DNA of 31,251 bases from an uncultured Oscillospiraceae bacterium. Lineage in GTDB: Bacteria > Bacillota > Clostridia > Oscillospirales > Ruminococcaceae. Both the position numbers and the translations under genes were made by a program. Location: the NCBI GenBank assembly GCA_934464775.1, contig CAKSKG010000025.1, forward strand, positions 1 to 31,251, in the 5' to 3' direction. This document shows positions 23,024 through 30,730 of the stretch, one piece after another. Position 1 is the first letter of the stretch; each line of letters begins with the position of its first letter. Under the pieces are notes generated by a model. The model did no database searches. It saw only the letters and a program-made list of their open reading frames with translations, and was not told where the DNA came from.

Positions 23024-23052
23024 TTGCATTCTGCGCTGTATTGTGTTATAAT
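23024..23052 (+). promoter_or_regulatory. Promoter of the permease/ATPase pair
   Basis: TTGCAT (23024-23029), a 17-base spacer and TATAAT (23047-23052), 37 bases upstream of the start codon. Confidence 0.7.
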
Positions 23053-23088
23053 AAAGTATATTTAATTGATAGGAGCTGTTTTTGGCAA

Positions 23089-23979
23089 ATGACATTGACT
23101 GTTGTGCTGGGCGCACTTGAACTTGGTCTGATTTTTGCGGTCCTTGCGCTTGGTATTTTTATTTCGTTCAGAATACTGGACACCCCCGACCTTACCGTTG
23201 ACGGAAGCTTTGTGCTGGGAGTTGCGGTGTCATCCATATTCACGGTAAACGGACACCCCTTTGTGGGGCTGCTGCTTTCGGTTGTGGCAGGATTCGTTGC
23301 AGGTGCGCTTACGGGCATACTTCACACAAAGGTACATATCCAGCCTATTCTTGCGGGAATACTGGTAATGACCGCCCTTTATTCCATAAATATGCGCATT
23401 ATGGGCAAGAAGCCCAACCTTTCTTTCTATGATACCGACACGGTTTTCACAAAGCTCAGAGGCATTATGGACAAGCACGCCGCAAATCTTGTGGTTACGG
23501 CTGCGGTGCTTATCATAGTTTTTGTGCTGCTTTTCCTGTTTTTGAAAACACAGGTGGGAATGTCTCTCCGTGCAACGGGCGACAATGAAGCTATGGTAAG
23601 AGCATCTTCTATCGACTCTGACAAGATGAAGATACTGGGCATGGGCGTTGCAAATGCGCTGGTAGCACTTTCGGGTGCGGAATATGCGCAGTATTCGGGC
23701 TTCGGCGATGCAAACGGCGGCGTGGGAATGCTGGTCGTTGGTCTTGCTTCAATAATCGTGGGCGAGGTCATTTTCGGCAGACGCTCCGTTCTTGCCGGAA
23801 TGCTTTCCTCCGTTGTGGGAGCTGTGATATACAGATTCGTGCTTACTATCGCTTTGAGACTGGGCATGGAATCAATTGATATGAAGCTGTTCTCGTCGGT
23901 GATCGTTACTGTCGCAGTGGCAGTGCCTGCGGTAAGGAATTATATCGGCAGAAGGAGGGCGCTGAAATGCTCAGAATAG
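23089..23979 (+). CDS. ABC transporter permease, COG4120 type
   Basis: 296 aa from the ATG at 23089; AGGAG lies 13 bases upstream, which is slightly long. About eight membrane spans. The pattern L-D-T-P-D-L-T-V-D-G-S-F near 29-40, L-H-T-K-V-H-I-Q-P-I-L-A-G-I-L-V-M-T near 79-97, R-A-T-G-D-N-E-A-M-V-R-A near 164 and Y-S-G-F-G-D-A-N-G-G-V-G near 205 match the BPD_transp_2 permeases that pair with a COG1101 ATPase and a COG2984 binding protein. Some relatives import tryptophan or tyrosine. The stop overlaps the ATPase start by 13 bases. The expected binding-protein gene is not next to it. Confidence 0.87.
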   Translation: MTLTVVLGALELGLIFAVLALGIFISFRILDTPDLTVDGSFVLGVAVSSIFTVNGHPFVGLLLSVVAGFVAGALTGILHTKVHIQPILAGILVMTALYSINMRIMGKKPNLSFYDTDTVFTKLRGIMDKHAANLVVTAAVLIIVFVLLFLFLKTQVGMSLRATGDNEAMVRASSIDSDKMKILGMGVANALVALSGAEYAQYSGFGDANGGVGMLVVGLASIIVGEVIFGRRSVLAGMLSSVVGAVIYRFVLTIALRLGMESIDMKLFSSVIVTVAVAVPAVRNYIGRRRALKCSE

Positions 23980-24770
23980 AACACGCTTCCATAACCTTTA
24001 ATAAAGGCACGGTGAACGAGCGCAAGGCTCTCCGTGATTTCAATTATCACATGGACAAGGGCGATTTCGTCACAGTCCTCGGTTCAAACGGCGCAGGAAA
24101 ATCCACGCTGATGAATGCAATAAGCGGCAGCTATGCTCTCGATAAGGGACATATTTTCCTTGAGGGACAGGATATCACTCCGCTCCGTGAATATAAGAGG
24201 GCAAAGTTTATCGGCAGACTTTTTCAGGATCCGCTCAGAGGAACAGCTCCCTCAATGACTATCGAGGAAAATCTCGGTCTTGCATATTCAAGAGGAAAGA
24301 AGCGCAGTCTTTCCATCGGCATAAGCCGCAAGGAAACGGAGCTTTTCAGAGAAAAGCTTGCGCAGCTTGATCTTGGTCTGGAGGACAGAATGAAAACTCC
24401 CGTGGGAATGCTTTCGGGCGGTCAGCGTCAGGCGATAACACTGCTTATGGCAACGATAGTTACGCCTAAGCTTCTTCTTCTTGACGAGCATACAGCGGCT
24501 CTTGACCCAAAGACCGCAGAAAAGGTAATGGAGATCACCGATAAGATAGTCAAGGAAAACAATATCACAACGCTTATGATAACCCACAATATCGACAATG
24601 CTCTCCATTACGGAAACAAGACCATACTTTTAAGTCAGGGGCAGCTGATGCTCTCCGTTGAGGGCAGGGAGCGTGAGGAAATGACGCTGGAAAAGCTCAT
24701 GAGCCTTTACAGCAGCAACAACGAGGCTCTTTCCGACAGCATGATATTTGCGGAAAAGCAGACAGACTGA
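23967..24770 (+). CDS. ABC transporter ATP-binding protein, COG1101 type
   Basis: 267 aa, one complete ATPase domain. Walker A G-S-N-G-A-G-K-S-T near 38-46, Q loop in G-R-L-F-Q-D-P, signature M-L-S-G-G-Q-R-Q-A near 148-156, Walker B L-L-L-L-D-E-H-T-A-A-L-D-P near 169-181 and the switch His in I-T-H-N-I. The His after the catalytic Glu (D-E-H-T) is typical of this subgroup, where most ABC proteins have D-E-P-T. AAGGAGGG precedes the ATG, which overlaps the permease gene by 13 bases. It powers the permease at 23089. The substrate is undefined because the binding protein is missing here. Confidence 0.9.
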   Translation: MLRIEHASITFNKGTVNERKALRDFNYHMDKGDFVTVLGSNGAGKSTLMNAISGSYALDKGHIFLEGQDITPLREYKRAKFIGRLFQDPLRGTAPSMTIEENLGLAYSRGKKRSLSIGISRKETELFREKLAQLDLGLEDRMKTPVGMLSGGQRQAITLLMATIVTPKLLLLDEHTAALDPKTAEKVMEITDKIVKENNITTLMITHNIDNALHYGNKTILLSQGQLMLSVEGREREEMTLEKLMSLYSSNNEALSDSMIFAEKQTD

Positions 24771-24786
24771 AATTCAATAGGATAAA

Positions 24787-24826
24787 AATAACCGTATCGG
24801 TGAAAATTCCGATACGGTTATTTTTT
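24787..24826. terminator. Bidirectional terminator between convergent operons
   Basis: Perfect 14-bp stem AATAACCGTATCGG (24787-24800) with CCGATACGGTTATT (24809-24822), with T on the right and A on the left, so it can stop transcription from both sides: the ABC pair and the D,D-carboxypeptidase. Confidence 0.88.
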
Positions 24827-24837
24827 ATGCAAATACA

Positions 24838-25902
24838 TTACGGCAGATAATTTCCGTATGCTTCAAAGGTGGAATAAACGGCGGCATATTTTTCGTAATC
24901 TCCCGCTATAACGCAGATGTAATGTTTACCGTCCTTTTCGGCGTAGGTCACAAGGCACTGTCCTGCCTGATCGGTGTAGCCTGTTTTTCCTGCGGTTATT
25001 GTAACGTCCTCTACCTCGGTGCCGTACATTCGGCTGAACACTGTGCTTACCAGAGGAATGCCCTCGGGGTGCTGCTCCGTGGGGGAGGTGGTGTATGTAT
25101 ATGTTGACAATACCTCACGGCAGAGATCGTTGTCCATTGCCGCTTTCATGATGACCGCCATTTCGGCGCAGGTGGTGTAGTGAGTTTTGCTGTGAAGTCC
25201 CGTGGGATTTTCAAAGTGTGTTTCCTCAAGTCCCAGCTCCGCCGCTTTTTCGTTCATAAGCTCCGCAAAGGCTTCCTCGCTGCCTGCGATATATTCTGCA
25301 AGTCCCACGGCTGCGTCCGCTCCCGAGGGGAGGATAAGTCCGTACAGCATATCCCTTACGGTGGGGGCTTCGTCTATCTCGAAGCCTGCACGGGAAGCAT
25401 TGTCCGCCACCAGCGGAGCCAGCATTTCATAGGTCATGGGATAGGTCTTGTCCATGTCGCTTTCGGAGAGATGCTCCGCCGCCACAAGGAGGCTCATAAC
25501 CTTTGTCATTGACGCAGGATATATTTTTTGCAGGCTTGATTTTCTGCCAAGCACCTCGCCTGTTTCGGCGTCGATGAGTATGGCATTTGCGGCGGTAACG
25601 CTGTCGGAAAATTCACGGGTGCGCTCCGATCTGTACGGCTTTCTGAAAGCCGTACGGTCGGGCTCTTCGGGAAGAGTTACTTCGGGGAGCGGCTCTGTTT
25701 CGGCTGTGGTTTCGGAAGCTGCGGAGGTTATGGAAACCTCTGCTATGGGAGCAAGGGTGCTTTCGGAGCGGCTGTCAGCCATTCCGAGAACAACAGCTCC
25801 TCCGCTTACAGCCAGCACGACAGCGGCAGCGGCGGCTATAACTCCTGCGATATTTTTGTTTTTTCTGCGTTTTTTTGAGGGGTATCTTATTTTCTTCTTC
25901 AC
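24838..25902 (-). CDS. D-alanyl-D-alanine carboxypeptidase (penicillin-binding, DacF-like)
   Basis: 354 aa from a GTG start at 25902, whose GTGA overlaps the stop of the CBS gene; AGGAG lies about 11 bases upstream. Basic N-terminus, one membrane span (about 19-42), a Ser/Thr/Glu-rich linker to about 85, then the peptidase S11 domain. Motifs: S131-M-T-K134 in Y-P-A-S-M-T-K, S193-G-A195 where the family usually has S-x-N, and K306-T-G308 in T-A-G-K-T-G-Y-T. It trims the terminal D-Ala from peptidoglycan stem peptides outside the membrane. There is no C-terminal amphipathic anchor domain; the N-terminal span holds it instead. Asn to Ala in the second motif may be a lineage variant. Confidence 0.9.
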   Translation of the reverse strand: MKKKIRYPSKKRRKNKNIAGVIAAAAAVVLAVSGGAVVLGMADSRSESTLAPIAEVSITSAASETTAETEPLPEVTLPEEPDRTAFRKPYRSERTREFSDSVTAANAILIDAETGEVLGRKSSLQKIYPASMTKVMSLLVAAEHLSESDMDKTYPMTYEMLAPLVADNASRAGFEIDEAPTVRDMLYGLILPSGADAAVGLAEYIAGSEEAFAELMNEKAAELGLEETHFENPTGLHSKTHYTTCAEMAVIMKAAMDNDLCREVLSTYTYTTSPTEQHPEGIPLVSTVFSRMYGTEVEDVTITAGKTGYTDQAGQCLVTYAEKDGKHYICVIAGDYEKYAAVYSTFEAYGNYLP

Positions 25903-26330
25903 TTGGCTGCAAGCTCCTTTTTCAGTTCGTTGCATTTATCCACGGCGTAGCAGATAAGATCCTTTCTTGTAACGATGCCGATGAATGTCTCACGGTCGTC
26001 CACAACGGGAACGAAGTTCTGGGTCTTGCAAAGCTCCACGAGGTCGTCCAGAGCGGCAGTTACATGAACTGCATGGATATCACGCTTTACGGCGATATCA
26101 CCCAGAAGATCGGTGTTCATGCACTCCATTGCGGATGTCACGTCATTTGCCAGCAGATAGCGGAGAAAATCGCCCTCGGTGACCGTTTCAAGATAAACTC
26201 CCTCGGAATTTATAACGGGAACGGCAGTATAGCCGTGACTGCTGAACTGCTCCATTGCGTCACGTACGGTCATTGTGTCTATAAGATAAGCCACCCGGCT
26301 TTTCATCGTAAGAAGATTAAAAATATTCAT
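25899..26330 (-). CDS. CBS-domain-pair protein
   Basis: 143 aa, essentially two CBS domains in tandem (about 8-62 and 75-130), with T-V-R-D-A-M-E-Q-F-S-S-H-G-Y-T-A-V-P-V-I in the first and F-V-P-V-V-D-D-R-E-T-F-I-G-I-V-T-R-K-D-L in the second. Such pairs bind adenosine ligands (AMP, ATP, SAM, c-di-AMP or similar) and act as sensors. No catalytic domain is attached. A weak GGGAG lies upstream. The stop codon overlaps the start of the D,D-carboxypeptidase gene by three to four bases, so translation is coupled. Own consensus-like promoter at 26383. Confidence 0.88.
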   Translation of the reverse strand: MNIFNLLTMKSRVAYLIDTMTVRDAMEQFSSHGYTAVPVINSEGVYLETVTEGDFLRYLLANDVTSAMECMNTDLLGDIAVKRDIHAVHVTAALDDLVELCKTQNFVPVVDDRETFIGIVTRKDLICYAVDKCNELKKELAAK

Positions 26331-26382
26331 GATAAAACGTATCTCCCATTTTGTATTGTAAAGTTAAAAAACACACTGTAAT

Positions 26383-26411
26383 ATTATACCCCATAGCGGC
26401 TGATTTTTCAA
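26383..26411 (-). promoter_or_regulatory. Promoter of the CBS/carboxypeptidase operon
   Basis: On the minus strand, TTGAAA (26411-26406), a 17-base spacer and TATAAT (26388-26383), about 50 bases upstream of the start. Confidence 0.83.
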
Positions 26412-26487
26412 GTCGGAAAAGCAATTTTTGGGGAATTTTCATCATATTTACATATTATACTTAACATTGGAACAGTCCCGAAAAAGA

Positions 26488-26517
26488 AAACGTCCGCCTT
26501 TGAAAGAGCGGACGTTT
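26488..26517 (-). terminator. Rho-independent terminator of the pot operon
   Basis: AAACGTCCGC (26488-26497) pairs perfectly with GCGGACGTTT (26508-26517). Read on the minus strand it is followed by TTCTTTTTC. It lies 14 bases past the potD stop codon. Confidence 0.8.
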
Positions 26518-26531
26518 TTGTGACCGTATTA

Positions 26532-27806
26532 TCAGAAAATATCCTGCTTGCTTTTGATGTGTCTGCGTATCTGTATCACTATCATGAATACCACGCAGGC
26601 TATAAGGAATGCAGGCATTATCCATGTGTTTGCGTTTTCGTCCTCTGCGGATTTCATGTCCGTCCAGAGGGTCTGCATTTTCAGATTTGCTTCATCGGAA
26701 AGATTTACGAAAACCGTGGTCTTATCGGCGATGAAATCATCATCGGGATAGGATATGGGATTGGAGCTTACCTCCTCGTCCAGCATATCAAATGCCGCCG
26801 AATGGGGCGTTGAATAGCAGATATAGTCGATATTTGCATAAGCAATGTCAGGCTCGCACATGAAGTTGATATACATTTCTGCGGCTTCTTTCTGCTTAGC
26901 GGTGCTTGGGATACACATTGCATCGACAAAAAGGTTCGTGCCGCTTTTTGGAACAACGAAGTTCAGCGAATCGTTCTCCTCCATTATTGTCAGTGCATCG
27001 CCTGCGTAATAGGGAGCGATAAGCGCATCTCCTGCGCCCATTTTATCAAATATCTCGTCCATTACATACGCCTGAACGATATGCTTCTGCTTCATGAGAT
27101 CGTCTGCGGCTTTTGTAAGCTCGTCGGGATCCTCGGCATTTATGGATATGCCGTTTTTTATCTCGGCAATGGCGAAAGCGTCACGGGGATTATCGAACAT
27201 CAGTATGTTGTCGAGGTAATCCTCGTTCCAGAGAATATCCCAGTCGATATCCTCGGGGGAGATATCCACCACTGTTTCGTCATAGATTATGCCTACCGTT
27301 CCCCATGTATAGGGCACGGAATATTCATTTTCGGGGTCATATTCAAGATTGCGGAAGTTTGGCATGATGTATTCAAAGTTGGGGATATTGTCAAAATCCA
27401 GCTTCTGCACCATGTTTTCCTTTATCATCTTGTTTATCATATAGTCCGAGGGGATTATAACGTCATATGTTGCTCCGCCGCCTTTCAGCTTTGCGTAAAG
27501 CTCCTCGTTCGTGGCGTAGTTGGTGTAGTTCACCTTTATGCCCGTAAGCTCGGTGAATGCGCTGTTTACGTTGATAGTTCCCTCGTCTGCGCCTGTGCAG
27601 ATGTATTCGCCCCAGTTGTAGACGTTTATGGAGATGTTCTGTCCCTTGAATCGGCTGTAATAATCGGGGTCGGAGACGGTGAGGGTCTGTACCTCGGCTT
27701 CGTCCTCCTCTTCGGGAGCTTCCGATTCCTCCGATGCTTGGGAGGCGCAGGAGCAGAGCGTCAGTGCAAGGGCTGTCATAATGGGAATGAACCTAATTTT
27801 TTTCAA
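26532..27806 (-). CDS. potD: Spermidine/putrescine-binding lipoprotein with C-terminal membrane span
   Basis: 424 aa from a TTG start at 27806, with GGGAGG seven bases upstream. Signal peptide with lipobox L-C-S-C and the lipidated Cys near residue 20, then a short acidic linker. The binding domain (about 55-385) has the PotD pattern: I-N-V-Y-N-W-G-E-Y-I, Y-D-V-I-I-P-S-D-Y-M-I, S-V-P-Y-T-W-G-T-V-G-I-I-Y-D, and W-D-I-L-W-N. Unusually, the C-terminus carries a hydrophobic segment (about 395-413, W-I-M-P-A-F-L-I-A-C-V-V-F-M-I-V-I) and a basic tail, which would anchor both ends of the protein in the membrane. It delivers polyamine to PotBC. Last gene of potABCD, two bases after potC. Confidence 0.92.
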   Translation of the reverse strand: MKKIRFIPIMTALALTLCSCASQASEESEAPEEEDEAEVQTLTVSDPDYYSRFKGQNISINVYNWGEYICTGADEGTINVNSAFTELTGIKVNYTNYATNEELYAKLKGGGATYDVIIPSDYMINKMIKENMVQKLDFDNIPNFEYIMPNFRNLEYDPENEYSVPYTWGTVGIIYDETVVDISPEDIDWDILWNEDYLDNILMFDNPRDAFAIAEIKNGISINAEDPDELTKAADDLMKQKHIVQAYVMDEIFDKMGAGDALIAPYYAGDALTIMEENDSLNFVVPKSGTNLFVDAMCIPSTAKQKEAAEMYINFMCEPDIAYANIDYICYSTPHSAAFDMLDEEVSSNPISYPDDDFIADKTTVFVNLSDEANLKMQTLWTDMKSAEDENANTWIMPAFLIACVVFMIVIQIRRHIKSKQDIF

Positions 27807-27808
27807 GC

Positions 27809-28600
27809 TTATGCCTCCCTCTTTTTCAGCTGACGTGTTTCGATAACATTCTTAACGATAAGGATAATTACGACTACCGCAAAAATTATGGTTGAAAGTG
27901 CGTTTATTTCGGGAGATACCTTGCGGCGTGTCATTGAATATATCGTAACGGGAAGTGTCTGCGAGGTGGAGCCGCTGGTGAAGTAGCTGATAACAAAATC
28001 GTCCAGCGAGTAGGTGAACGCCATGAGAAAGCCGCTTACAACACCGGGCATTATCTCGGGGAGAACAACCTTCATGAATGCATTGAACGGACTGCACCCA
28101 AGGTCCTGGGCAGCTTCGTAAAGGTGAGGATCCATTTGTCTGAATTTCGGCATGATGTTCAGTATAACGTATGGCACATCAAAGGTGATATGTGCGATAA
28201 GCAGTGTTACGAAGCCGAATTCAAGATTCATTCGTGCGGCAAAGAATACGAAAAGCAGCATCAGCGATACGCCTGTAACGATCTCGGGGTTGATGATAGG
28301 CATATTTGTGATGTTCATGACAATTGCTTTTGGGACTTTGCGCATATTGTTTATTCCGATAGCGGCAAGGGTGCCGAGTATTGTGGATATTATGCTTGCG
28401 GCTACGGCGATGATAAGCGTGTTTACCAGCGAGGATATTATGATATCGTTCTGGAAAAGCTTTTTGTACCAGTCCAGCGTGAAGCCGCTGAAAACACTGC
28501 GGCTTTTTGATTCGTTGAATGAAAAAACGATAAGTACGAAGATAGGCACGTATAAGAACAGCAAAACCAGTCCGAGATAGATCTTTCCGAGTTTTTTCAT
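27809..28600 (-). CDS. potC: Spermidine/putrescine ABC permease PotC
   Basis: 263 aa from the ATG at 28600, eight bases after AAAGGG; a GTG three codons earlier overlaps that site. Six membrane spans. The cytoplasmic EAA loop, which docks with the ATPase, is E-A-A-Q-D-L-G-C-S-P-F-N-A-F near 165-178. N-I-M-P-K-F-R-Q-M-D-P just before it and S-L-D-D-F-V-I-S-Y-F-T-S-G near 208 are typical of PotC. With PotB it forms the membrane channel of the polyamine importer. It starts 15 bases after potB and ends two bases before potD. Confidence 0.94.
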   Translation of the reverse strand: MKKLGKIYLGLVLLFLYVPIFVLIVFSFNESKSRSVFSGFTLDWYKKLFQNDIIISSLVNTLIIAVAASIISTILGTLAAIGINNMRKVPKAIVMNITNMPIINPEIVTGVSLMLLFVFFAARMNLEFGFVTLLIAHITFDVPYVILNIMPKFRQMDPHLYEAAQDLGCSPFNAFMKVVLPEIMPGVVSGFLMAFTYSLDDFVISYFTSGSTSQTLPVTIYSMTRRKVSPEINALSTIIFAVVVIILIVKNVIETRQLKKREA

Positions 28601-28615
28601 GATAGTCACCCTTTC

Positions 28616-29422
28616 TTATATCAATACCTGATCGTCGGGGCTGAACTGATTCATCACGGTCATTATCACAAGTATTATCACCATGAGTACCAGTGAGATC
28701 GCAGCGCCAAGGTGGGGATTGTATGCATTTCCAAGAAACTGCATCTCGATAAGGTCGCCGATAAGCAGGTTTGAGCCGCCGCCCAGCATTCTTGAAATAA
28801 TGAATGTGGAGATCGCAGGAACGAACACCATTGTTATTCCCGAGGTTATTCCGGGGAGGCTGAGGGGAACAATAACTCTGAAAAGCGTGTTGAAGCCGCT
28901 GCAGCCAAGATCGGAGGCTGCTTCGATAACGCTTTTGTCTATCTTCACCATTACCGAGTAAAGGGGAAGTATCATGAACGGCAGATAATTATATACCATT
29001 CCCAGAACAACTGCGCCCGATGTATTTATCAGCTTTACAGGTCCTATTCCGATAAGTCCGAGAAGATGATTTATAACACCGTTGTTGCCGAGGAGCGTCA
29101 TCCATGCATAGGTGCGGAGCAGGAAGTTCATCCACATGGGGAGCATCACTATCATCAGCATGGTAGCCTGCCTGTGCTTTTCCATGCGTGACAGGAAGAA
29201 CGAAACGGGGTAGGATACCACAAGGCATATCGCCGTTGCAATAACGGAAAGCCATATCGAACGGAAGAAAATATTTGCATACTGTCCTGCGTCCTGAATA
29301 TTTTTCAGAGTAAAGCTGCCGTCATTTGAAGTAAATGCGAATACCGCTATCATCAGCAGAGGGACTGCGATGAAAACTACCATCCACACAAGATAGGGAG
29401 CGGCTGTAAGCTTATTTTTCAT
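28616..29422 (-). CDS. potB: Spermidine/putrescine ABC permease PotB
   Basis: 268 aa. Six membrane spans, with the first at about 9-30. The EAA loop is E-A-A-S-D-L-G-C-S-G-F-N-T-L-F near 166-180. W-M-N-F-L-L-R-T-Y-A-W-M-T-L-L-G-N-N-G near 97-115 is a clear PotB signature. It pairs with PotC as the channel of the polyamine importer. AGGAGG stands at ideal spacing before the ATG and lies inside the end of potA, only two bases separating the two reading frames. Confidence 0.94.
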   Translation of the reverse strand: MKNKLTAAPYLVWMVVFIAVPLLMIAVFAFTSNDGSFTLKNIQDAGQYANIFFRSIWLSVIATAICLVVSYPVSFFLSRMEKHRQATMLMIVMLPMWMNFLLRTYAWMTLLGNNGVINHLLGLIGIGPVKLINTSGAVVLGMVYNYLPFMILPLYSVMVKIDKSVIEAASDLGCSGFNTLFRVIVPLSLPGITSGITMVFVPAISTFIISRMLGGGSNLLIGDLIEMQFLGNAYNPHLGAAISLVLMVIILVIMTVMNQFSPDDQVLI

Positions 29423-29424
29423 AG

Positions 29425-30471
29425 TCAGCCCTCCTCGCTTTTTTTCATGATATGGATATCGAAAGGAGCTATCTCCATGCCGATCATAGTGCCGACAGGC
29501 TCATGAAGCGTGGAGTGGATTATCCATTTATGCTCCATGCCGTCAACGGTCATTTCATAATGAACGCCCTTGAACACCACGGATTCAACGATTCCCGTAA
29601 GCTTTGCATTCTGAGGCGGAACGATCTTTATATCCTCGGGGCGGATAACAACGTCCACCTTTTCATTGGGTGCAAATCCCTTATCGACGCATTCAAAGCT
29701 CTGACCCGAAAATTCCGCAACAAAATCCTTTGGCATAACGCCGTTTATGATATTGCTCTCGCCGATAAAGTCGGCAACGAAAGCATTGACAGGCTCATTA
29801 TAAATATCGGTAGGAGAGCCTATCTGCTGGATAATGCCGTTATTCATAACAACAACGGTATCGCTCATAGTAAGGGCCTCTTCCTGATCGTGAGTTACAT
29901 ATATAAAAGTAAGCTCCAGCGCCTGCTGTATTTTACGAAGCTCTGTCTGCATTTCCTTACGGAGTTTAAGGTCAAGAGCGCCGAGAGGCTCGTCCAGCAG
30001 AAGCACCTTAGGGTGATTAACAAGGGCACGTGCGATAGCCACACGCTGCTGCTGACCGCCCGAAAGGCGTGCAACGGAGCGTTTCTCGAAGCCTTTAAGG
30101 TTAACAAGCTCCAGCATTTCGCCGACACGGCTGACGATCTCCTTATCGGGAAGTTTTTTCACTTTAAGACCGAAAGCGATATTTTCATACACATTAAGGT
30201 GCGGAAAAAGAGCATAGCGCTGGAAAACGGTATTAACGTTTCTTTTATAAGGAGGGAGCCCGTTGATACGTTTACCCTCGAAGAAAACATCGCCTGCGGT
30301 AGGTTCAAGGAAGCCGCCGATTATACGGAGGGTAGTTGTTTTTCCGCAGCCCGACGGTCCAAGAAACGTAACAAATTCCTTATCCTTTATGTCAAGATTA
30401 ATTTTTTTAAGTATACGTTCTCCGTCCTCAAAAGTAAGTTCGATATCTTTCAATGTAACGATATTTTCCAA
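29425..30471 (-). CDS. potA: Spermidine/putrescine ABC transporter ATPase PotA
   Basis: 348 aa from a TTG start at 30471, which gives the usual N-terminus (ENIVTLKDIELTFEDGE); GGGG and AAGGA lie upstream. A longer frame starts in the AT-rich palindrome and adds 17 residues with no family match. Walker A G-P-S-G-C-G-K-T-T near 36-44, Q loop V-F-Q-R-Y-A-L-F-P-H, signature L-S-G-G-Q-Q-Q-R-V, Walker B V-L-L-L-D-E-P-L-G-A-L-D and the switch His in V-T-H-D. A C-terminal TOBE domain (about 255-348) starts near V-V-I-R-P-E-D-I. It drives polyamine uptake by PotBCD. First gene of the operon. Confidence 0.93.
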   Translation of the reverse strand: MENIVTLKDIELTFEDGERILKKINLDIKDKEFVTFLGPSGCGKTTTLRIIGGFLEPTAGDVFFEGKRINGLPPYKRNVNTVFQRYALFPHLNVYENIAFGLKVKKLPDKEIVSRVGEMLELVNLKGFEKRSVARLSGGQQQRVAIARALVNHPKVLLLDEPLGALDLKLRKEMQTELRKIQQALELTFIYVTHDQEEALTMSDTVVVMNNGIIQQIGSPTDIYNEPVNAFVADFIGESNIINGVMPKDFVAEFSGQSFECVDKGFAPNEKVDVVIRPEDIKIVPPQNAKLTGIVESVVFKGVHYEMTVDGMEHKWIIHSTLHEPVGTMIGMEIAPFDIHIMKKSEEG

Positions 30472-30502
30472 CGCAGCCCCAGTCCTTCCGAATATTTTTT
30501 GC

Positions 30503-30528
30503 AAATATATGTATATATACATATATTT
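30503..30528. promoter_or_regulatory. Perfect 26-bp AT-rich palindrome in the potA leader
   Basis: A perfect dyad centred on GTATATATAC, with arms AAATATAT and ATATATTT. It lies about 30 bases upstream of the potA start and 35 downstream of the -10 box, so it is transcribed. It may be an operator for a polyamine-responsive regulator or form a hairpin in the mRNA leader. The regulator is not known. Confidence 0.6.
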
Positions 30529-30563
30529 TACGTTGTTATACAGAAAAGATGCATAACAGATTG

Positions 30564-30592
30564 ATTATATCACGTTTGTTGTTTTATGTCAA
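30564..30592 (-). promoter_or_regulatory. Consensus promoter of potABCD
   Basis: On the minus strand, TTGACA (30592-30587), a 17-base spacer and TATAAT (30569-30564): a complete consensus match. The leader to the potA start is about 90 bases. Confidence 0.9.
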
Positions 30593-30730
30593 CGAAAGGC
30601 ACCTTTCAACTCATACAAAAAAACGCCTGCTTCATAATGCACAATTACTAATTTGGCTTTTTTATTATGATAGTATAGTGTTTGTTTTTGGGTCTTATAG
30701 TATGGTTTTCATTTGGTTTGTTTGTTGTTA

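Noticed and set aside
27081..27833. A 250-codon plus-strand ORF over potD.
   Set aside because: Hydrophobic antisense frame of potD with no ribosome site.
30472..30522. Extended N-terminus of PotA starting with alternating Tyr and Ile.
   Set aside because: It arises from the AT-rich palindrome; the TTG at 30471 gives the family's usual N-terminus.
29452..30564. A 370-codon ORF on the plus strand over potA.
   Set aside because: Antisense of a full-length PotA with all ABC motifs; the long frame is a result of codon use.
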